Numbered from the stretch's first letter, positions 9,760 through 19,455 are shown. The stretch is DNA of 64,000 nucleotides from an uncultured Sulfitobacter sp. (GCA_947492925.1 CANLOQ010000001.1:1453495-1517494), one strand, 5' to 3'. Program-made: numbers and translations. The notes: a model not told the origin generated them from the sequence alone.

Positions 9760-10850
9760 GCCGGGGATTTGACGGCATGGGGGCCGCGTTTTTTGACGGT
9801 GACAGCCCCGAGCCGCAGGAAATCAGCCTGCATATTGCGGCAGGCATGTTGCAGATCGGGCTTGATGACGGCACGACCCTGCGCTGGCCGGTGGAAGAGG
9901 TCCGGCAATTGCCCGATTTGGCGGGCCGCAAAGGCACGGTGCTGCGCCGTATCAGTGACCCGGTTGCGCGGCTGTACGTTGAGGATCTAACGCTTTTGGC
10001 ACATCTGCCACAGTTGCGGCGGCGTAGCCCGCCGCAGGGGCGCGGGCGGTTGGCAGCCTGGGCGCTGGCCGCGGTTGCCGCAGTGGGGGTGCAGATCGGG
10101 TTTCTGGTGCCGTTGCTGGCCGATAACCTTGCCGGTTTCATTCCACCCGAAGGCGAACGCGCGCTGGGCGAGGCGACCTTTGGCCAGATTCGCACCGCGC
10201 TGGACGAAACCGGGCTGAACCCATTGGCGCTGTGCGAGGGGCCCGAGGGGTTCGCCGTGTTGGATGATCTGGCGCGTGACCTTGGCGGTACGGGCGAATT
10301 GCGTCAGGAGGTCACGGTGGCGGTGCTGGATCACGAGATGATCAACGCTTTTGCGCTGCCCGGCGGGTTTGTCGTTTTGTTCCGTGGACTGATAGAGGCG
10401 GCAGAAGGCCCCGACGAGGTGACAGCGGTGCTGGCCCATGAGATTGGCCATGTAACGAGCAGCGATCCCACGCGACACGCGCTGCGCTCTGCCGGGTCGA
10501 TTGGGGTTTTGGGGCTGCTGTTCGGGGATTTCGCCGGGGGGGCTGCGGTGCTGTTTCTGACCGAACGTCTGATTTCCGCGCAGTATTCGCAGGCGGCGGA
10601 AGAAGGTGCCGATGCCTTTGCTCATGCGGCACTGGCTGAGGCCGGGATCAACCCCGGTGCGCTGGGCGATATGTTCGAGACAATGCGGGCAAAATATGGG
10701 GATAGCGACGGCGTTGCGGCGCATTTCCTGAGCCATCCATCGCTGGGTGATAGGATAGATGCAGCGCGCGCGGAAGAAGAACCGCACCGCAGCTATGCTC
10801 CCTCAATGTCAGAGACGGAGTGGCGTGCGGTGCAGACCATGTGTGACTGA
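9756..10850 (+). CDS. M48 family membrane metalloprotease
   Basis: 364 residues. The N-terminal ~85 residues form a small domain, followed by a transmembrane segment (about 91-116) and an M48 peptidase domain. The zinc motif HEIGH is at residues 228-232 within VLAHEIGHVTSSDPTRHAL, and the third ligand glutamate lies in AAEEGADAFAHAAL. HPSLGDRI near the C-terminus is also typical of the family (compare HtpX/BepA). Likely a periplasmic or membrane quality-control protease. It overlaps the DUF898 gene by four bases. Confidence 0.93.
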   Translation: MSRGFDGMGAAFFDGDSPEPQEISLHIAAGMLQIGLDDGTTLRWPVEEVRQLPDLAGRKGTVLRRISDPVARLYVEDLTLLAHLPQLRRRSPPQGRGRLAAWALAAVAAVGVQIGFLVPLLADNLAGFIPPEGERALGEATFGQIRTALDETGLNPLALCEGPEGFAVLDDLARDLGGTGELRQEVTVAVLDHEMINAFALPGGFVVLFRGLIEAAEGPDEVTAVLAHEIGHVTSSDPTRHALRSAGSIGVLGLLFGDFAGGAAVLFLTERLISAQYSQAAEEGADAFAHAALAEAGINPGALGDMFETMRAKYGDSDGVAAHFLSHPSLGDRIDAARAEEEPHRSYAPSMSETEWRAVQTMCD

Positions 10851-10956
10851 ACGTGGCGCACCGTTGGCGTGATCGGGTGCTGCGGCTAATGATTGCACCT
10901 TGGGCGGTGGTGGGATATTGCCCAACGGGTTGGGTACGGGCGAAAGGTGTCTGGGT

Positions 10957-11535
10957 ATGTCGCGGATTTTGGTAGTGTTAATGAGCCTTTTGTGGCTGGT
11001 CGCCTGCAACGGGGCGCGGGATCTGAACGATCCGCCGGTGCCATTGGGTGATTTCAACCTTGTCCACAACATTGCCGTTGCCCCCAAGGCGGTCAAAGGC
11101 CCGTTGAGCCGCGAAGTGTCCGAAGAGGTTCTGGCCAAGGCGCTGAGCGATGCGACGGAAGAACGGTTTGGCCGGTACAACGGGTCACGGGACTATCATT
11201 TCGGGATGAGCGTTGAGGGTTACGTGCTGGCACAGCCCGGTATCCCGTTGGTGCTGTCACCCAAGTCCATTCTGATCGTCAATCTGACGGTCTGGGACGA
11301 CGCCAAAAACGTAAAGCTGACGCCGGAGCCGCACCAGATCACGGTGCTGGAATCACTCGATCAGGGACCATTTGTCGGATCCGGCTATACCAAGTCCGCC
11401 GAAGAGCAGTTGAAGAACCTTAGCCAGAACGTGGCCAAGCAGATCGAGAACTATCTTGTGAAGCAAAACCGCGAAAAAGGCTGGTTCAATGGCACGGCTT
11501 CTGCTGTGGATACGGCCGCCGCCAGCACCGAATAG
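10957..11535 (+). CDS. Putative lipoprotein
   Basis: 192 residues from the ATG at 10957, which has AAGGTG upstream and creates a proper lipoprotein signal: MSRILVVLMSLLWLVAC, with the lipobox LVAC. The longer frame from 10900 would bury this signal. The mature part starts NGARDLNDPP and is mixed alpha/beta with no recognised catalytic motif. It follows the M48 gene after about 100 bp. It may be an envelope protein related to the neighbouring protease, but this is only context. Confidence 0.8.
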   Translation: MSRILVVLMSLLWLVACNGARDLNDPPVPLGDFNLVHNIAVAPKAVKGPLSREVSEEVLAKALSDATEERFGRYNGSRDYHFGMSVEGYVLAQPGIPLVLSPKSILIVNLTVWDDAKNVKLTPEPHQITVLESLDQGPFVGSGYTKSAEEQLKNLSQNVAKQIENYLVKQNREKGWFNGTASAVDTAAASTE

Positions 11536-11566
11536 AGATGCTGGCAGCCGCACTGCTGAAAGCCGC

Positions 11567-11595
11567 TTGATTTTACGGTCCAGACCCAATACATC
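11567..11595 (+). promoter_or_regulatory. Predicted promoter of tuf1
   Basis: TTGATT, 17-bp spacer, TACATC. It lies about 115 bp ahead of the tuf1 ATG and after the lipoprotein gene. Same spacing as the other predicted housekeeping promoters here. Confidence 0.55.
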
Positions 11596-11711
11596 GCCCG
11601 CCATGAGGCGTTTTGGGTTACTCTGACGCGCCATTCCGCGTGTCAGACAGCCGTCTGGCGTTACAATATCGGGCCGCGCACGGCCCCCAGATTACGAAGG
11701 GTGCTATCACC

Positions 11712-12887
<1,176 letters not shown>

Positions 12888-12906
12888 TCTTCAAACAACG
12901 CACGCC

Positions 12907-12981
12907 GTGGGCGGCACGGGGTGGCAGTGTCTTCGCACAGCGAAAGTCACGAGAACCCCAGCCGCAGCACTCAGGTGTTAT
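12907..12981 (+). ncRNA. Structured 3' element downstream of tuf1
   Basis: 75-nt stretch almost identical to the one after tuf2. Proposed fold: GCGG...GGGGT pairs with ACCCC...CCGC, GTG pairs with CAC, and a central hairpin is capped by TTCGC/GCGAA (12931-12946). The flanks match the tuf2 element at nearly every base, while the central hairpin has a different sequence. It lies between the stop codon and the terminator, so it is part of the tuf1 3' UTR or a processed small RNA. No known RNA family assigned. Confidence 0.5.
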
Positions 12982-12988
12982 AATTGAC

Positions 12989-13019
12989 AAAGGCCGCTCC
13001 ACATCGGAGCGGCCTTTTT
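12989..13019 (+). terminator. Intrinsic terminator of tuf1
   Basis: AAAGGCCGCTCC/GGAGCGGCCTTT stem with a short loop and a T-run. About 100 bp after the tuf1 stop. Confidence 0.9.
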
Positions 13020-13117
13020 GCTGTTACACGCAAACCGATTTTCCCTTTTCAGATCATCAACTGTCCCACACCCGGCCACAGCCGACACACTGGACATCGC
13101 CAGCAAAATGGCCCCGT

Positions 13118-13146
13118 TTGACGGGACAGACGGAATTTGCCATAGT
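13118..13146 (+). promoter_or_regulatory. Predicted promoter of the DHFR-like gene
   Basis: TTGACG, 17-bp spacer, CATAGT, about 100 bp before the ATG at 13244. The rest of the 220 bp between the tuf1 terminator and this gene shows nothing further. Confidence 0.45.
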
Positions 13147-13243
13147 TTCAGTCAGAAAACAGGAGTGCCCGAACAGTGAACAACTGACCTGCGATTCACC
13201 CGGCGTAGCCGATTGACCAAGGTTTCTTCACTGGAGGCATATC

Positions 13244-13789
13244 ATGCATCCCATCATTTACGACGTTGCCGTCAGTATCGACGGTTTTATTGCAGGTCCG
13301 TCCGAGGACATTTCCAAATTCGCCCATGAAGGGCCAGTGGTTGACGATTATCGTGACCGGCTTGCGGGGTATGCCACGGCCATCATGGGGCGCAGCACCT
13401 ATGAGTTCGGGTATCGCTTTGGCATGACACCGGGGGATAACCCCTATCCGCATATGTCCTGCGTTGTGTTCTCGCGCAGTCTGTTGTTGCCGGATGACAG
13501 CGATGTGCAGATCATTCGCACGTGGTCAGAGACAGCGTTGCGCAGGCTCAAGTCTACGGCAGCGGGGCCAATTTATCTGGTGGGCGGTGGCAGATTTGCG
13601 GGCGCTGTCCTTGGGGCTGGGCTGGTGGACCGGTTGGTCCTGAAACGCGCGCCGGTTCTTTATGGGCGCGGCACGCCGCTTTTTCCGAGCTTGCCCGACG
13701 GGATTATGCTGCGTTGTCGGCAGACGCGTGACTACGGTGCGGGCTATCTGATGCAGCACTTTGATGTGGAGTATGCAAATGCCGCATGA
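13244..13789 (+). CDS. Dihydrofolate reductase-like (RibD_C domain) protein
   Basis: 181 residues of the RibD C-terminal/DHFR fold: begins with a beta strand IIYDVAVSIDGFIAGP, then IMGRSTYEFGY and a nucleotide-binding IYLVGGGRFAGAVLGAGLVDRLVL, typical of this family of small NADPH-dependent reductases. Most such proteins are not true folate enzymes, and the substrate is unknown. GGAGG lies 9 bp before the ATG. The next gene overlaps its 3' end by 11 bp, so the two form an operon. Confidence 0.88.
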   Translation: MHPIIYDVAVSIDGFIAGPSEDISKFAHEGPVVDDYRDRLAGYATAIMGRSTYEFGYRFGMTPGDNPYPHMSCVVFSRSLLLPDDSDVQIIRTWSETALRRLKSTAAGPIYLVGGGRFAGAVLGAGLVDRLVLKRAPVLYGRGTPLFPSLPDGIMLRCRQTRDYGAGYLMQHFDVEYANAA

Positions 13790-14432
13790 TTTTCCGCCAG
13801 CGGATGCCGTTCATCCCGTGCGCTTGCCGGATGGAACTGCGCACAAGGGAACCGTGTTTTTGCGCGCGGCGGTCGATCATCCGCGCATGACGGTCGGGGC
13901 ATATACCTATGCCAGCGCGCATGAGCCGCCCGAAGATTGGGCCGCGCATCTTGCCCCGTATCTGTATGATTTCAGCCCCGAGACGCTGTCGATTGGAAAA
14001 TTTTGCCAGATTGCCGACGGCGTTCGGTTTATCACGGCGTCCGCCAATCATCGTTATGACGGCATCTCCTCATTTCCTTTTGCGATTTTTGACGGAGGTG
14101 CGGCCGATGGGCGGCCGTCAATGCCCGGACCGGGGCCGGATACGGTGGTGGGGCATGATTGCTGGATCGGGCAGGGCGCGCGGATATTGCCCGGGGCAAG
14201 GCTGGGTCATGGGGTGATTGTTGGTGCGGGTGCCGTGGTCAGCGGGGCCGTGCCCGACTTTGCCATTGTCGCAGGTAATCCGGCGCAGATCGTGCGGATG
14301 CGGTTTGACCCCGATGCCATCCGGACGCTGCTTGGGATTGCCTGGTGGGACTGGCCGATTGAGAAAATCCTGTCCCATGAGGCGCTGATTTGCGGTGATG
14401 ATGTGGAGGCGCTTGCGGCGGTTGCGCCCTGA
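13779..14432 (+). CDS. CatB-like (xenobiotic) O-acetyltransferase, hexapeptide-repeat
   Basis: 217 residues from the ATG at 13779 (GGAG about 8 bp upstream; an ATG six bases earlier is possible). Left-handed beta-helix acetyltransferase: SIGKFCQIADGVRFITASANHRYDG carries the catalytic-type histidine (NHRYD), followed by hexapeptide repeats VVGHDCWIGQGARILPGARLGHGVIVGAGAVVSGAV and IVAGNPAQIVR. This matches CatB-type acetyl-CoA-dependent acyltransferases. The acceptor is unknown; chloramphenicol resistance should not be assumed. Overlaps the DHFR-like gene. Confidence 0.88.
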   Translation: MPHDFPPADAVHPVRLPDGTAHKGTVFLRAAVDHPRMTVGAYTYASAHEPPEDWAAHLAPYLYDFSPETLSIGKFCQIADGVRFITASANHRYDGISSFPFAIFDGGAADGRPSMPGPGPDTVVGHDCWIGQGARILPGARLGHGVIVGAGAVVSGAVPDFAIVAGNPAQIVRMRFDPDAIRTLLGIAWWDWPIEKILSHEALICGDDVEALAAVAP

Positions 14433-14651
14433 ATAGGGGCGGTGGACCGTTGCATGCCGAAAAACTTTGCGCGTGGCGGGGCGTGCTGCACCTGCAACAT
14501 TTCCCGCAAAAGCTGTAGTGCTTTCAACGGTCAATGCGTTCCGTGCGGGTGCAGCATGGCGGGGATGTATACGATGGTCTACAGTTAACCCATTAATTTT
14601 ATTTGATTAATTTTGGATTCCCCCTCACCTTTACCATCAAGGGGGATGCAC

Positions 14652-15497
14652 ATGGATCAAATCAATCTTGGTGCCTGGACAGGTCGCAGCACGGAAATGC
14701 AGGGGGGTGTGACAGCGCAAGCGGCACAATTGGTTCATGCGGTTTTGGGGCAACCGGATGCCTCTTGCCCGCAGCCGGGTGATGCGATGCCGCCTCTGTG
14801 GCACTGGTATGCGTTTGCGCCAAACACCCCGATGGCGGAACTGGGTGTGGATGGGCACCCCCGCACCGGGGACTTTATGCCGCCCGTGCGTTTGAACCGG
14901 CGCATGTGGGCCGGTGGCAGTATCGAATTTGTAGCACCCTTGCGCATTGGGGATCCGCTGACCCGGCGCACGACAATTGCGGATGTATCGGAAAAGACCG
15001 GCGCGGCGGGCGACATCGTTGTGGTCGCGCTGGATCACGAGGTGCATGGGCCCGATGGGCTTGCCGTGCTGGAACGCCAAAACATCGTCTATCTGCAAAT
15101 CCCCGATACCTTCCGCCCGCCCAAGGCGCTGGCGGCCCCGTTGAACCCGGATGTGGACCTGCCGATAGGGATGAGCACACCGTTGCTGTTCCGGTATTCC
15201 GCCATCACCTTCAACGCGCATCGGATCCACTATGATCTGCCCTACACTCGCGAGGTGGAGCATTATCCGGACCTTGTCGTGCATGGGCCACTGCAGGCGC
15301 AGTTGCTGATGGATATGGCCACAAGCAAGCGGGGGGCGGCCCCGCGCATGTTCACCTATCGCGGCGTGCACCCGCTGTTTGCGGGCGACACTTTGCGGGT
15401 GCAGGCGGTGCGGGAAACAGACGCGGAATGGAAATTATGTACGGTTGCCAACGGGGCGCATCAGACGATGCAGGCCACGGCCATGTGGGAGGTTTGA
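14652..15497 (+). CDS. MaoC/hotdog-fold hydratase, mesaconyl-C4-CoA hydratase-like
   Basis: 281 residues from the ATG at 14652, with AAGGGGG upstream; the frame extends to a TTG at 14613. Two hotdog domains: an N-terminal FAS1-type dehydratase domain (about 1-140, with WHWYAFAP and RMWAGGSIEFVAPL) and a C-terminal MaoC-like half with FRYSAITFNAHRIHYD, which holds the hydratase dyad, and VVHGPLQAQLLMD. This domain order is that of mesaconyl-C4-CoA (3-methylfumaryl-CoA) hydratase. The CoA-transferase four bases downstream fits a C5-dicarboxylate CoA pathway, but the true substrate is inferred. Confidence 0.82.
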   Translation: MDQINLGAWTGRSTEMQGGVTAQAAQLVHAVLGQPDASCPQPGDAMPPLWHWYAFAPNTPMAELGVDGHPRTGDFMPPVRLNRRMWAGGSIEFVAPLRIGDPLTRRTTIADVSEKTGAAGDIVVVALDHEVHGPDGLAVLERQNIVYLQIPDTFRPPKALAAPLNPDVDLPIGMSTPLLFRYSAITFNAHRIHYDLPYTREVEHYPDLVVHGPLQAQLLMDMATSKRGAAPRMFTYRGVHPLFAGDTLRVQAVRETDAEWKLCTVANGAHQTMQATAMWEV

Positions 15498-15500
15498 CAG

Positions 15501-16742
15501 ATGACACAGATACTTAAGGGAATGCGCGTGGTTGAGGGATCGGCCTTTGTTGCGGTGCCACTGGCGGGCATGACGCTGGCGCAAATGGGGGCCGATGTCA
15601 TCCGTTTTGACCGCCTTGGTGGGGGTCTGGATGCGGCGCGTTGGCCTGTGGCACCGTCAGGGCAAAGCCTGTTCTGGGCTGGCATGAACAAGGGAAAGCG
15701 ATCCATCGCGGTTGATATGAAATCGCCCGAAGGACGTGAGTTGATCACGCGCATCATCACGGCGCCGGGCGAAGACGCGGGGATGTTCCTGACCAACCTT
15801 CGGGTGCGGGGCTGGATGGATCACCAGACCCTCAGCGCCTACCGCGACGATTTGATCATGGTCACTTTGATGGGTGACAGGCACGGGCGTCCGCAGGTGG
15901 ACTATACGGTCAATCCTGCGCTTGGCATTCCCGACATCACCGGACCCGAAGGACACGATGGTCCCGTGGCCAATGCCTTGCCTGCCTGGGATCTGGTGGC
16001 GGGGAATATGGTTGTGGCGTCGCTGCTGGCTGCGGAACGGCACCGCCTGCGCACCGGCGAAGGGCAGGATGTTGAACTGTCGCTCAAGGATGTGGCGGCG
16101 GCGACGTTGGGGCATCTGGGGATGATCGGTGATGCGGTGCTGAACGAAACCGCGCGCGGCAAAGCGGGCAATGCGCTTTATGGGGCTTATGGGCAGGACT
16201 TTTTGTGCGCCGATGGCACGCGTCTGATGGTGATTGGCCTCACGGGGCGGCAATGGGCGGCGCTGGTCAAGGTCACCGGAACGGCGGAGGCGATACAGAG
16301 CCTTGCCACGGCCAGCGGGCGTGATCTGCGCGAGGAAGGGGCGCGGTGGGACCTTCGGCACGAGATAACGGCGATCTTTGCGCCGTGGTTCAAGGCGCGT
16401 TCTGCGCGGCGGATCGGACAGTTGCTGGATGGAGCAGGGGCCACCTGGGCACCCTTCCGCACGGTGAAAGAAGCGGTGGCGCAGGACAGCGATCTGTCGC
16501 CGGACAACCCGATGTTCGAAACCCTGCATCAGCCGGGTCTGGGGACATTTCCGGTGCCGTCGGCCCCTGTGACATTCTCGGGCCATGCGCGCAAACCGGC
16601 GGCCAAGGCCCCGGCACTGGGCGCACATACGGAGGAAATTCTGGGGGATGTGGTGGGCTTGCAGGACGGCGAGATTGCGCGGCTGTTCGACAAGGGCATC
16701 GTGGAAAGCCCGTCCTACGGATTGTCGCAACGGGTGGCCTGA
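15501..16742 (+). CDS. Class III (CaiB/BaiF) CoA-transferase, mesaconyl-CoA C1-C4 transferase-like
   Basis: 413 residues. Family III CoA-transferase: begins LKGMRVVEGSAFVAVPLAGMTLAQMGADVIRFD, then NKGKRSIAVDMKSPEGRELI, and DYTVNPALGIPDITG, which holds the candidate catalytic aspartate region. The DYTVN wording is the one I associate with mesaconyl-CoA C1-C4 CoA transferases. It follows the hydratase with only three bases between stop and start, so the pair is an operon that may convert mesaconyl-C1-CoA to citramalyl-CoA. No citramalyl-CoA lyase gene is in the window. Confidence 0.85.
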   Translation: MTQILKGMRVVEGSAFVAVPLAGMTLAQMGADVIRFDRLGGGLDAARWPVAPSGQSLFWAGMNKGKRSIAVDMKSPEGRELITRIITAPGEDAGMFLTNLRVRGWMDHQTLSAYRDDLIMVTLMGDRHGRPQVDYTVNPALGIPDITGPEGHDGPVANALPAWDLVAGNMVVASLLAAERHRLRTGEGQDVELSLKDVAAATLGHLGMIGDAVLNETARGKAGNALYGAYGQDFLCADGTRLMVIGLTGRQWAALVKVTGTAEAIQSLATASGRDLREEGARWDLRHEITAIFAPWFKARSARRIGQLLDGAGATWAPFRTVKEAVAQDSDLSPDNPMFETLHQPGLGTFPVPSAPVTFSGHARKPAAKAPALGAHTEEILGDVVGLQDGEIARLFDKGIVESPSYGLSQRVA

Positions 16743-16744
16743 CG

Positions 16745-16773
16745 CAAAAAAGGCCCCCGCAACTGCAGGGGCC
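16745..16773 (-). terminator. Intrinsic terminator after the DUF892 gene
   Basis: On the minus strand GGCCCC...GGGGCC forms a stem, followed by a run of six T. Lies between the convergent CoA-transferase and DUF892 genes. Confidence 0.75.
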
Positions 16774-16793
16774 AATGGCGTGATGTGGATGGG

Positions 16794-17288
16794 TCAGGCC
16801 GCTTTTTTGTTCACGCCGCCCGTGGCAATGGCGGTCATGCGGCGGTCGCCGTCGTAAGTCTCATCCAGTTGTTTTTCGAGAATGGCTGCATCTTCGTCCA
16901 GCCCGAGGCGGTTGGCAAAGGCCACGACACAGCCGTAACCGGCAAGGGCGTAATGCACCATGCGCTGATACTGCGTGATGATCATCGCATCACGGGTGGC
17001 GTCATCACCAAAGTCCGCATCAAGCACATGTGCGTGCGCCTCTTTGACAAGACCCTCCATGCCCTTGCAGTGTTCGCCCTCCGGGTTGATATCATGGGTC
17101 GCGCAGAGCGATTTCAGCTTGTCCATACCTTGTGCGATCCCGTTGGACCCTGCGATCAGCGCCTCGCTCAGTTCTTTGTCTGTCGCGGCGCGGCCAAGCG
17201 CGTTTGTTGCCTCAAGGGATTGCGTGCAGGCGCTGTAGAGGTCCTGCAGTTGGTCGTGATAGACATCGTGCAATGTGTTGAGTGTCAT
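16794..17288 (-). CDS. Ferritin-like DUF892 (YciE/YciF) family protein
   Basis: 164 residues. All-helical ferritin-like DUF892 protein starting MTLNTLHDVYHDQLQDLYSA, with metal-ligand-type acidic and histidine residues spread over the helices (HDVYHDQLQDLY, HCKGMEGLVKEAH, DDATRDAMIITQYQRMVHY). Family members are linked to general stress and iron handling; the exact role is unknown. AAGGAG lies 8 bp before the ATG. It is divergent from tRNA-Trp. Confidence 0.9.
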   Translation of the reverse strand: MTLNTLHDVYHDQLQDLYSACTQSLEATNALGRAATDKELSEALIAGSNGIAQGMDKLKSLCATHDINPEGEHCKGMEGLVKEAHAHVLDADFGDDATRDAMIITQYQRMVHYALAGYGCVVAFANRLGLDEDAAILEKQLDETYDGDRRMTAIATGGVNKKAA

Positions 17289-17424
17289 CTCTATGTCTCC
17301 TTATTGTTTCGCTTTGCGTTGAAGTGTGAACGTGCAGAGGCTGCGCAATGTTCCTAAAAACCGTGATTGACGACGATCCGCTCTTGATTGCGGGCGCGAT
17401 AGGGACTAACCAACCGCACGGCAT

Positions 17425-17500
17425 AGGGGTTTAGCTCAGTTGGTAGAGCATCGGTCTCCAAAACCGAGGGTCGTGGGTTCGAGTCCCTCAGCCCCTGCCA
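17425..17500 (+). tRNA. tRNA-Trp (CCA anticodon)
   Basis: 76-nt cloverleaf with encoded CCA. Acceptor stem AGGGGTT/AGCCCCT, D-arm GCTCAGTTGGTAGAGC, anticodon arm with TCTCCAAAA (CCA), T-arm GTGGGTTCGAGTCCCTC. Upstream of secE-nusG, the arrangement common in Proteobacteria. Confidence 0.97.
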
Positions 17501-17661
17501 CTTTTTCTGACAGGTTTGTTTTGTAACCGGCGCTGCGCGTGCTGGTTGGCGGCTGTCGCGCGTTGTATTTTGCGGCAATGCCACAATCTTGCCTCAATCC
17601 CGCCCCGCGACGGTCTGAAATCACTGATACCCCAAGTTGAAAACGGGGTTGAAAGACGACG

Positions 17662-18399
17662 ATGGCAACAGAAATGCAGACCAAAAAGACTGAGGACACA
17701 TCGCAAGAGAGCTTTGCGGAGCTGGACCCGAATGCGCTTGCAGCGATCCGCGACCTTTTAGAGACCGAGCCGGAGATCGCCGCGCAGCCCGTTGCCGAAC
17801 GCCGGGCAGAGCGGACGGCAGATGCCGCTGCTGCGGCGCCTGCGCCCAAACCGCAGCGAGTCAGACCTGCCGAACTTGCTGCGCGCCCTGCTGCAACGCC
17901 ACAAAGGGTTCAGGCAGAGGTGGCATCAGACCCCGACGCGCAGGCGGCGGCACCCCGGGCGCGGCGCAAGCTGGAAGGCGGTGGTTTGGTTGATACGCTC
18001 AAGGCGCGGGTCACGGGTTACCGGCCCAAACCCAAGCACCTGATTTTGGGCAGCCTTGCGCTGCTGATTCTGTTCCGGCCCTGGCTGGTGGCGGGCATTT
18101 TGTTTCTTGGCCTTCTGGTGACTCTCGGTGTCTTTTTGATTTTGGGCTATGACGGGTTCTGGCGTCGCGCGATGGGCGTGGCACGCTGGTACGCGCGGCG
18201 GCGTCCGTCCCGCGCGGGCGAGCTGCACCGCAAGCTGGATAATTTCGCAATGAAATGGGACGCGATCCTTGACCGGTTTCCCGAAGGATCGGTTGACGGT
18301 CTGTATTTGCCGGATTTTGGTGATCTTGCCACCGCTGACGCGCGGCATGACGAAGCGCTGGACCGCCGGTTTTCAAACCTGAATGAAAGCGGTGCCTGA
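17662..18399 (+). CDS. Hypothetical membrane protein with Ala/Pro-rich N-terminus
   Basis: 245 residues, not recognised. The first ~115 residues are polar, rich in Ala, Glu, Arg and Pro and likely disordered. A hydrophobic segment (about 126-160) forms one or two membrane helices. The C-terminal 80 residues are basic then acidic, with GFWRRAMGVARWYARRRP and AMKWDAILDRFPEGSVDGLYLPDF. An ATG four codons later is an alternative start. It lies between tRNA-Trp and secE on the same strand. No function proposed. Confidence 0.8.
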   Translation: MATEMQTKKTEDTSQESFAELDPNALAAIRDLLETEPEIAAQPVAERRAERTADAAAAAPAPKPQRVRPAELAARPAATPQRVQAEVASDPDAQAAAPRARRKLEGGGLVDTLKARVTGYRPKPKHLILGSLALLILFRPWLVAGILFLGLLVTLGVFLILGYDGFWRRAMGVARWYARRRPSRAGELHRKLDNFAMKWDAILDRFPEGSVDGLYLPDFGDLATADARHDEALDRRFSNLNESGA

Positions 18400-18419
18400 T
18401 CCGGCAAGCGTATGCAGGC

Positions 18420-18448
18420 TTGAAACCCGGTCCCCGTGCCGTTAGATG
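18420..18448 (+). promoter_or_regulatory. Predicted promoter of secE
   Basis: TTGAAA, 17-bp spacer, TAGATG, ending about 29 bp before the secE ATG. Confidence 0.5.
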
Positions 18449-18476
18449 GCCTAGAGAGACAGGCGAGGGCGTAGAG

Positions 18477-18674
18477 ATGGCGATGACCAATCCACTTCAG
18501 TTTATCCAGCAAGTGCGTGCCGAAGTTGGCAAGGTTGTCTGGCCCACACGGCGCGAAGTGTTGCTGACCACTGTGATGGTGTTCATCCTTGCGGCGCTGA
18601 CGGCTGTGTTTTTCGCCATTGTCGATATTCTGATCCGTGGCGGGTTGAATGGCGTGCTGGGGATGTTCGGCTAG
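18477..18674 (+). CDS. secE: Preprotein translocase subunit SecE
   Basis: 65 residues from the ATG at 18477 (GAGGG upstream); the frame opens earlier at a TTG but the family starts here. MAMTNPLQFIQQVRAEVGKV followed by VWPTRREVLLTT is the conserved amphipathic helix and WPT motif, then a single membrane helix (about 30-52). SecE clamps SecY in the inner-membrane SecYEG channel. Short single-helix form, usual for Alphaproteobacteria. Confidence 0.96.
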   Translation: MAMTNPLQFIQQVRAEVGKVVWPTRREVLLTTVMVFILAALTAVFFAIVDILIRGGLNGVLGMFG

Positions 18675-18720
18675 GCCTCCTGCTTTCGCTGGGCATGTCC
18701 CAAAAAACCCGATCACAGAC

Positions 18721-18749
18721 TTGAATCCGGCGCGCGCAAGGGATATTGC
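18721..18749 (+). promoter_or_regulatory. Predicted promoter of nusG
   Basis: TTGAAT, 17-bp spacer, TATTGC, in the roughly 200-bp gap between secE and nusG, so nusG need not depend on secE transcription. Confidence 0.45.
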
Positions 18750-18872
18750 GCAGGTCAGACCTGATGTGGCGTGCGGCGAATCGAGCCCGCGCGCCCTTTT
18801 TTATTCAGGCACAATCACGGTTCAGACGGCGGGCACAGGCCCGGGTGTCGCAAGACAGGGATCTAAGTTCAG

Positions 18873-19406
18873 ATGGCAAAGCGTTGGTATTCGGTCAGTG
18901 TCCTGTCCAACTTTGAGAAAAAGATAGCAGAGCAGATCCGCACAAGTGTTGAGGAGCAGGAACTGCAGGACCAGATTGACGAAGTGCTGGTGCCCACCGA
19001 AGAGGTGATCGAAATCCGTCGTGGCAAGAAGGTTACGACCGAGCGGCGCTTTATGCCCGGGTACGTTCTGGTGCATATGGAAATGTCCGATCAGGGGTAT
19101 CACCTGATCAACTCGATCAACCGCGTCACCGGTTTTCTGGGGCCACAGGGCCGCCCGATGCCAATGCGTGATGCAGAAGTGCAGGGCATCCTTGGCCGTG
19201 TGCAGGAAGGCGAGGAAGCACCACGCACGCTGATCCACTTTGAAGTGGGTGAGAAGGTCAAAGTGGGTGACGGCCCGTTCGAGGATTTCGATGGTATGAT
19301 CGAAGAGGTCGACGATGAGAACCAGCGCCTGAAGGTGTCTGTGTCGATCTTTGGCCGCGAAACTCCGGTCGAGCTGGAGTATACGCAGGTGATCAAACAG
19401 ACCTGA
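18873..19406 (+). CDS. nusG: Transcription termination/antitermination factor NusG
   Basis: 177 residues. NGN domain from [20 protein letters not shown] through [10 protein letters not shown] and NRVTGFLG, then a linker and a KOW domain (about 122-175) with [19 protein letters not shown] and [11 protein letters not shown]. NusG binds RNA polymerase and couples it to ribosomal S10 or Rho. Followed by a strong terminator, so the tRNA-secE-nusG segment is closed here instead of running into rplK. Confidence 0.97.
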   Translation: MAKRWYSVSVLSNFEKKIAEQIRTSVEEQELQDQIDEVLVPTEEVIEIRRGKKVTTERRFMPGYVLVHMEMSDQGYHLINSINRVTGFLGPQGRPMPMRDAEVQGILGRVQEGEEAPRTLIHFEVGEKVKVGDGPFEDFDGMIEEVDDENQRLKVSVSIFGRETPVELEYTQVIKQT

Positions 19407-19422
19407 GCGGTCTGTCAGGCAA

Positions 19423-19455
19423 AAGACCGGCGGATTTGTTCCGCCGGTCTTTTTA
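19423..19455 (+). terminator. Intrinsic terminator of nusG
   Basis: AAAGACCGGCGGA/TCCGCCGGTCTTT stem with a short T-rich loop and a T-run. Confidence 0.92.

Noticed and set aside
13779-14432. Acetyltransferase as a chloramphenicol resistance gene
   Set aside because: The fold matches the CatB-like superfamily, but most members act on other acceptors and nothing nearby suggests a resistance element.
14485-14557. Inverted repeat TGCTGCACC/GGTGCAGCA upstream of the hydratase gene
   Set aside because: Arms are about 55 bp apart and lie in a region without promoter or terminator features; chance cannot be excluded in GC-rich DNA.
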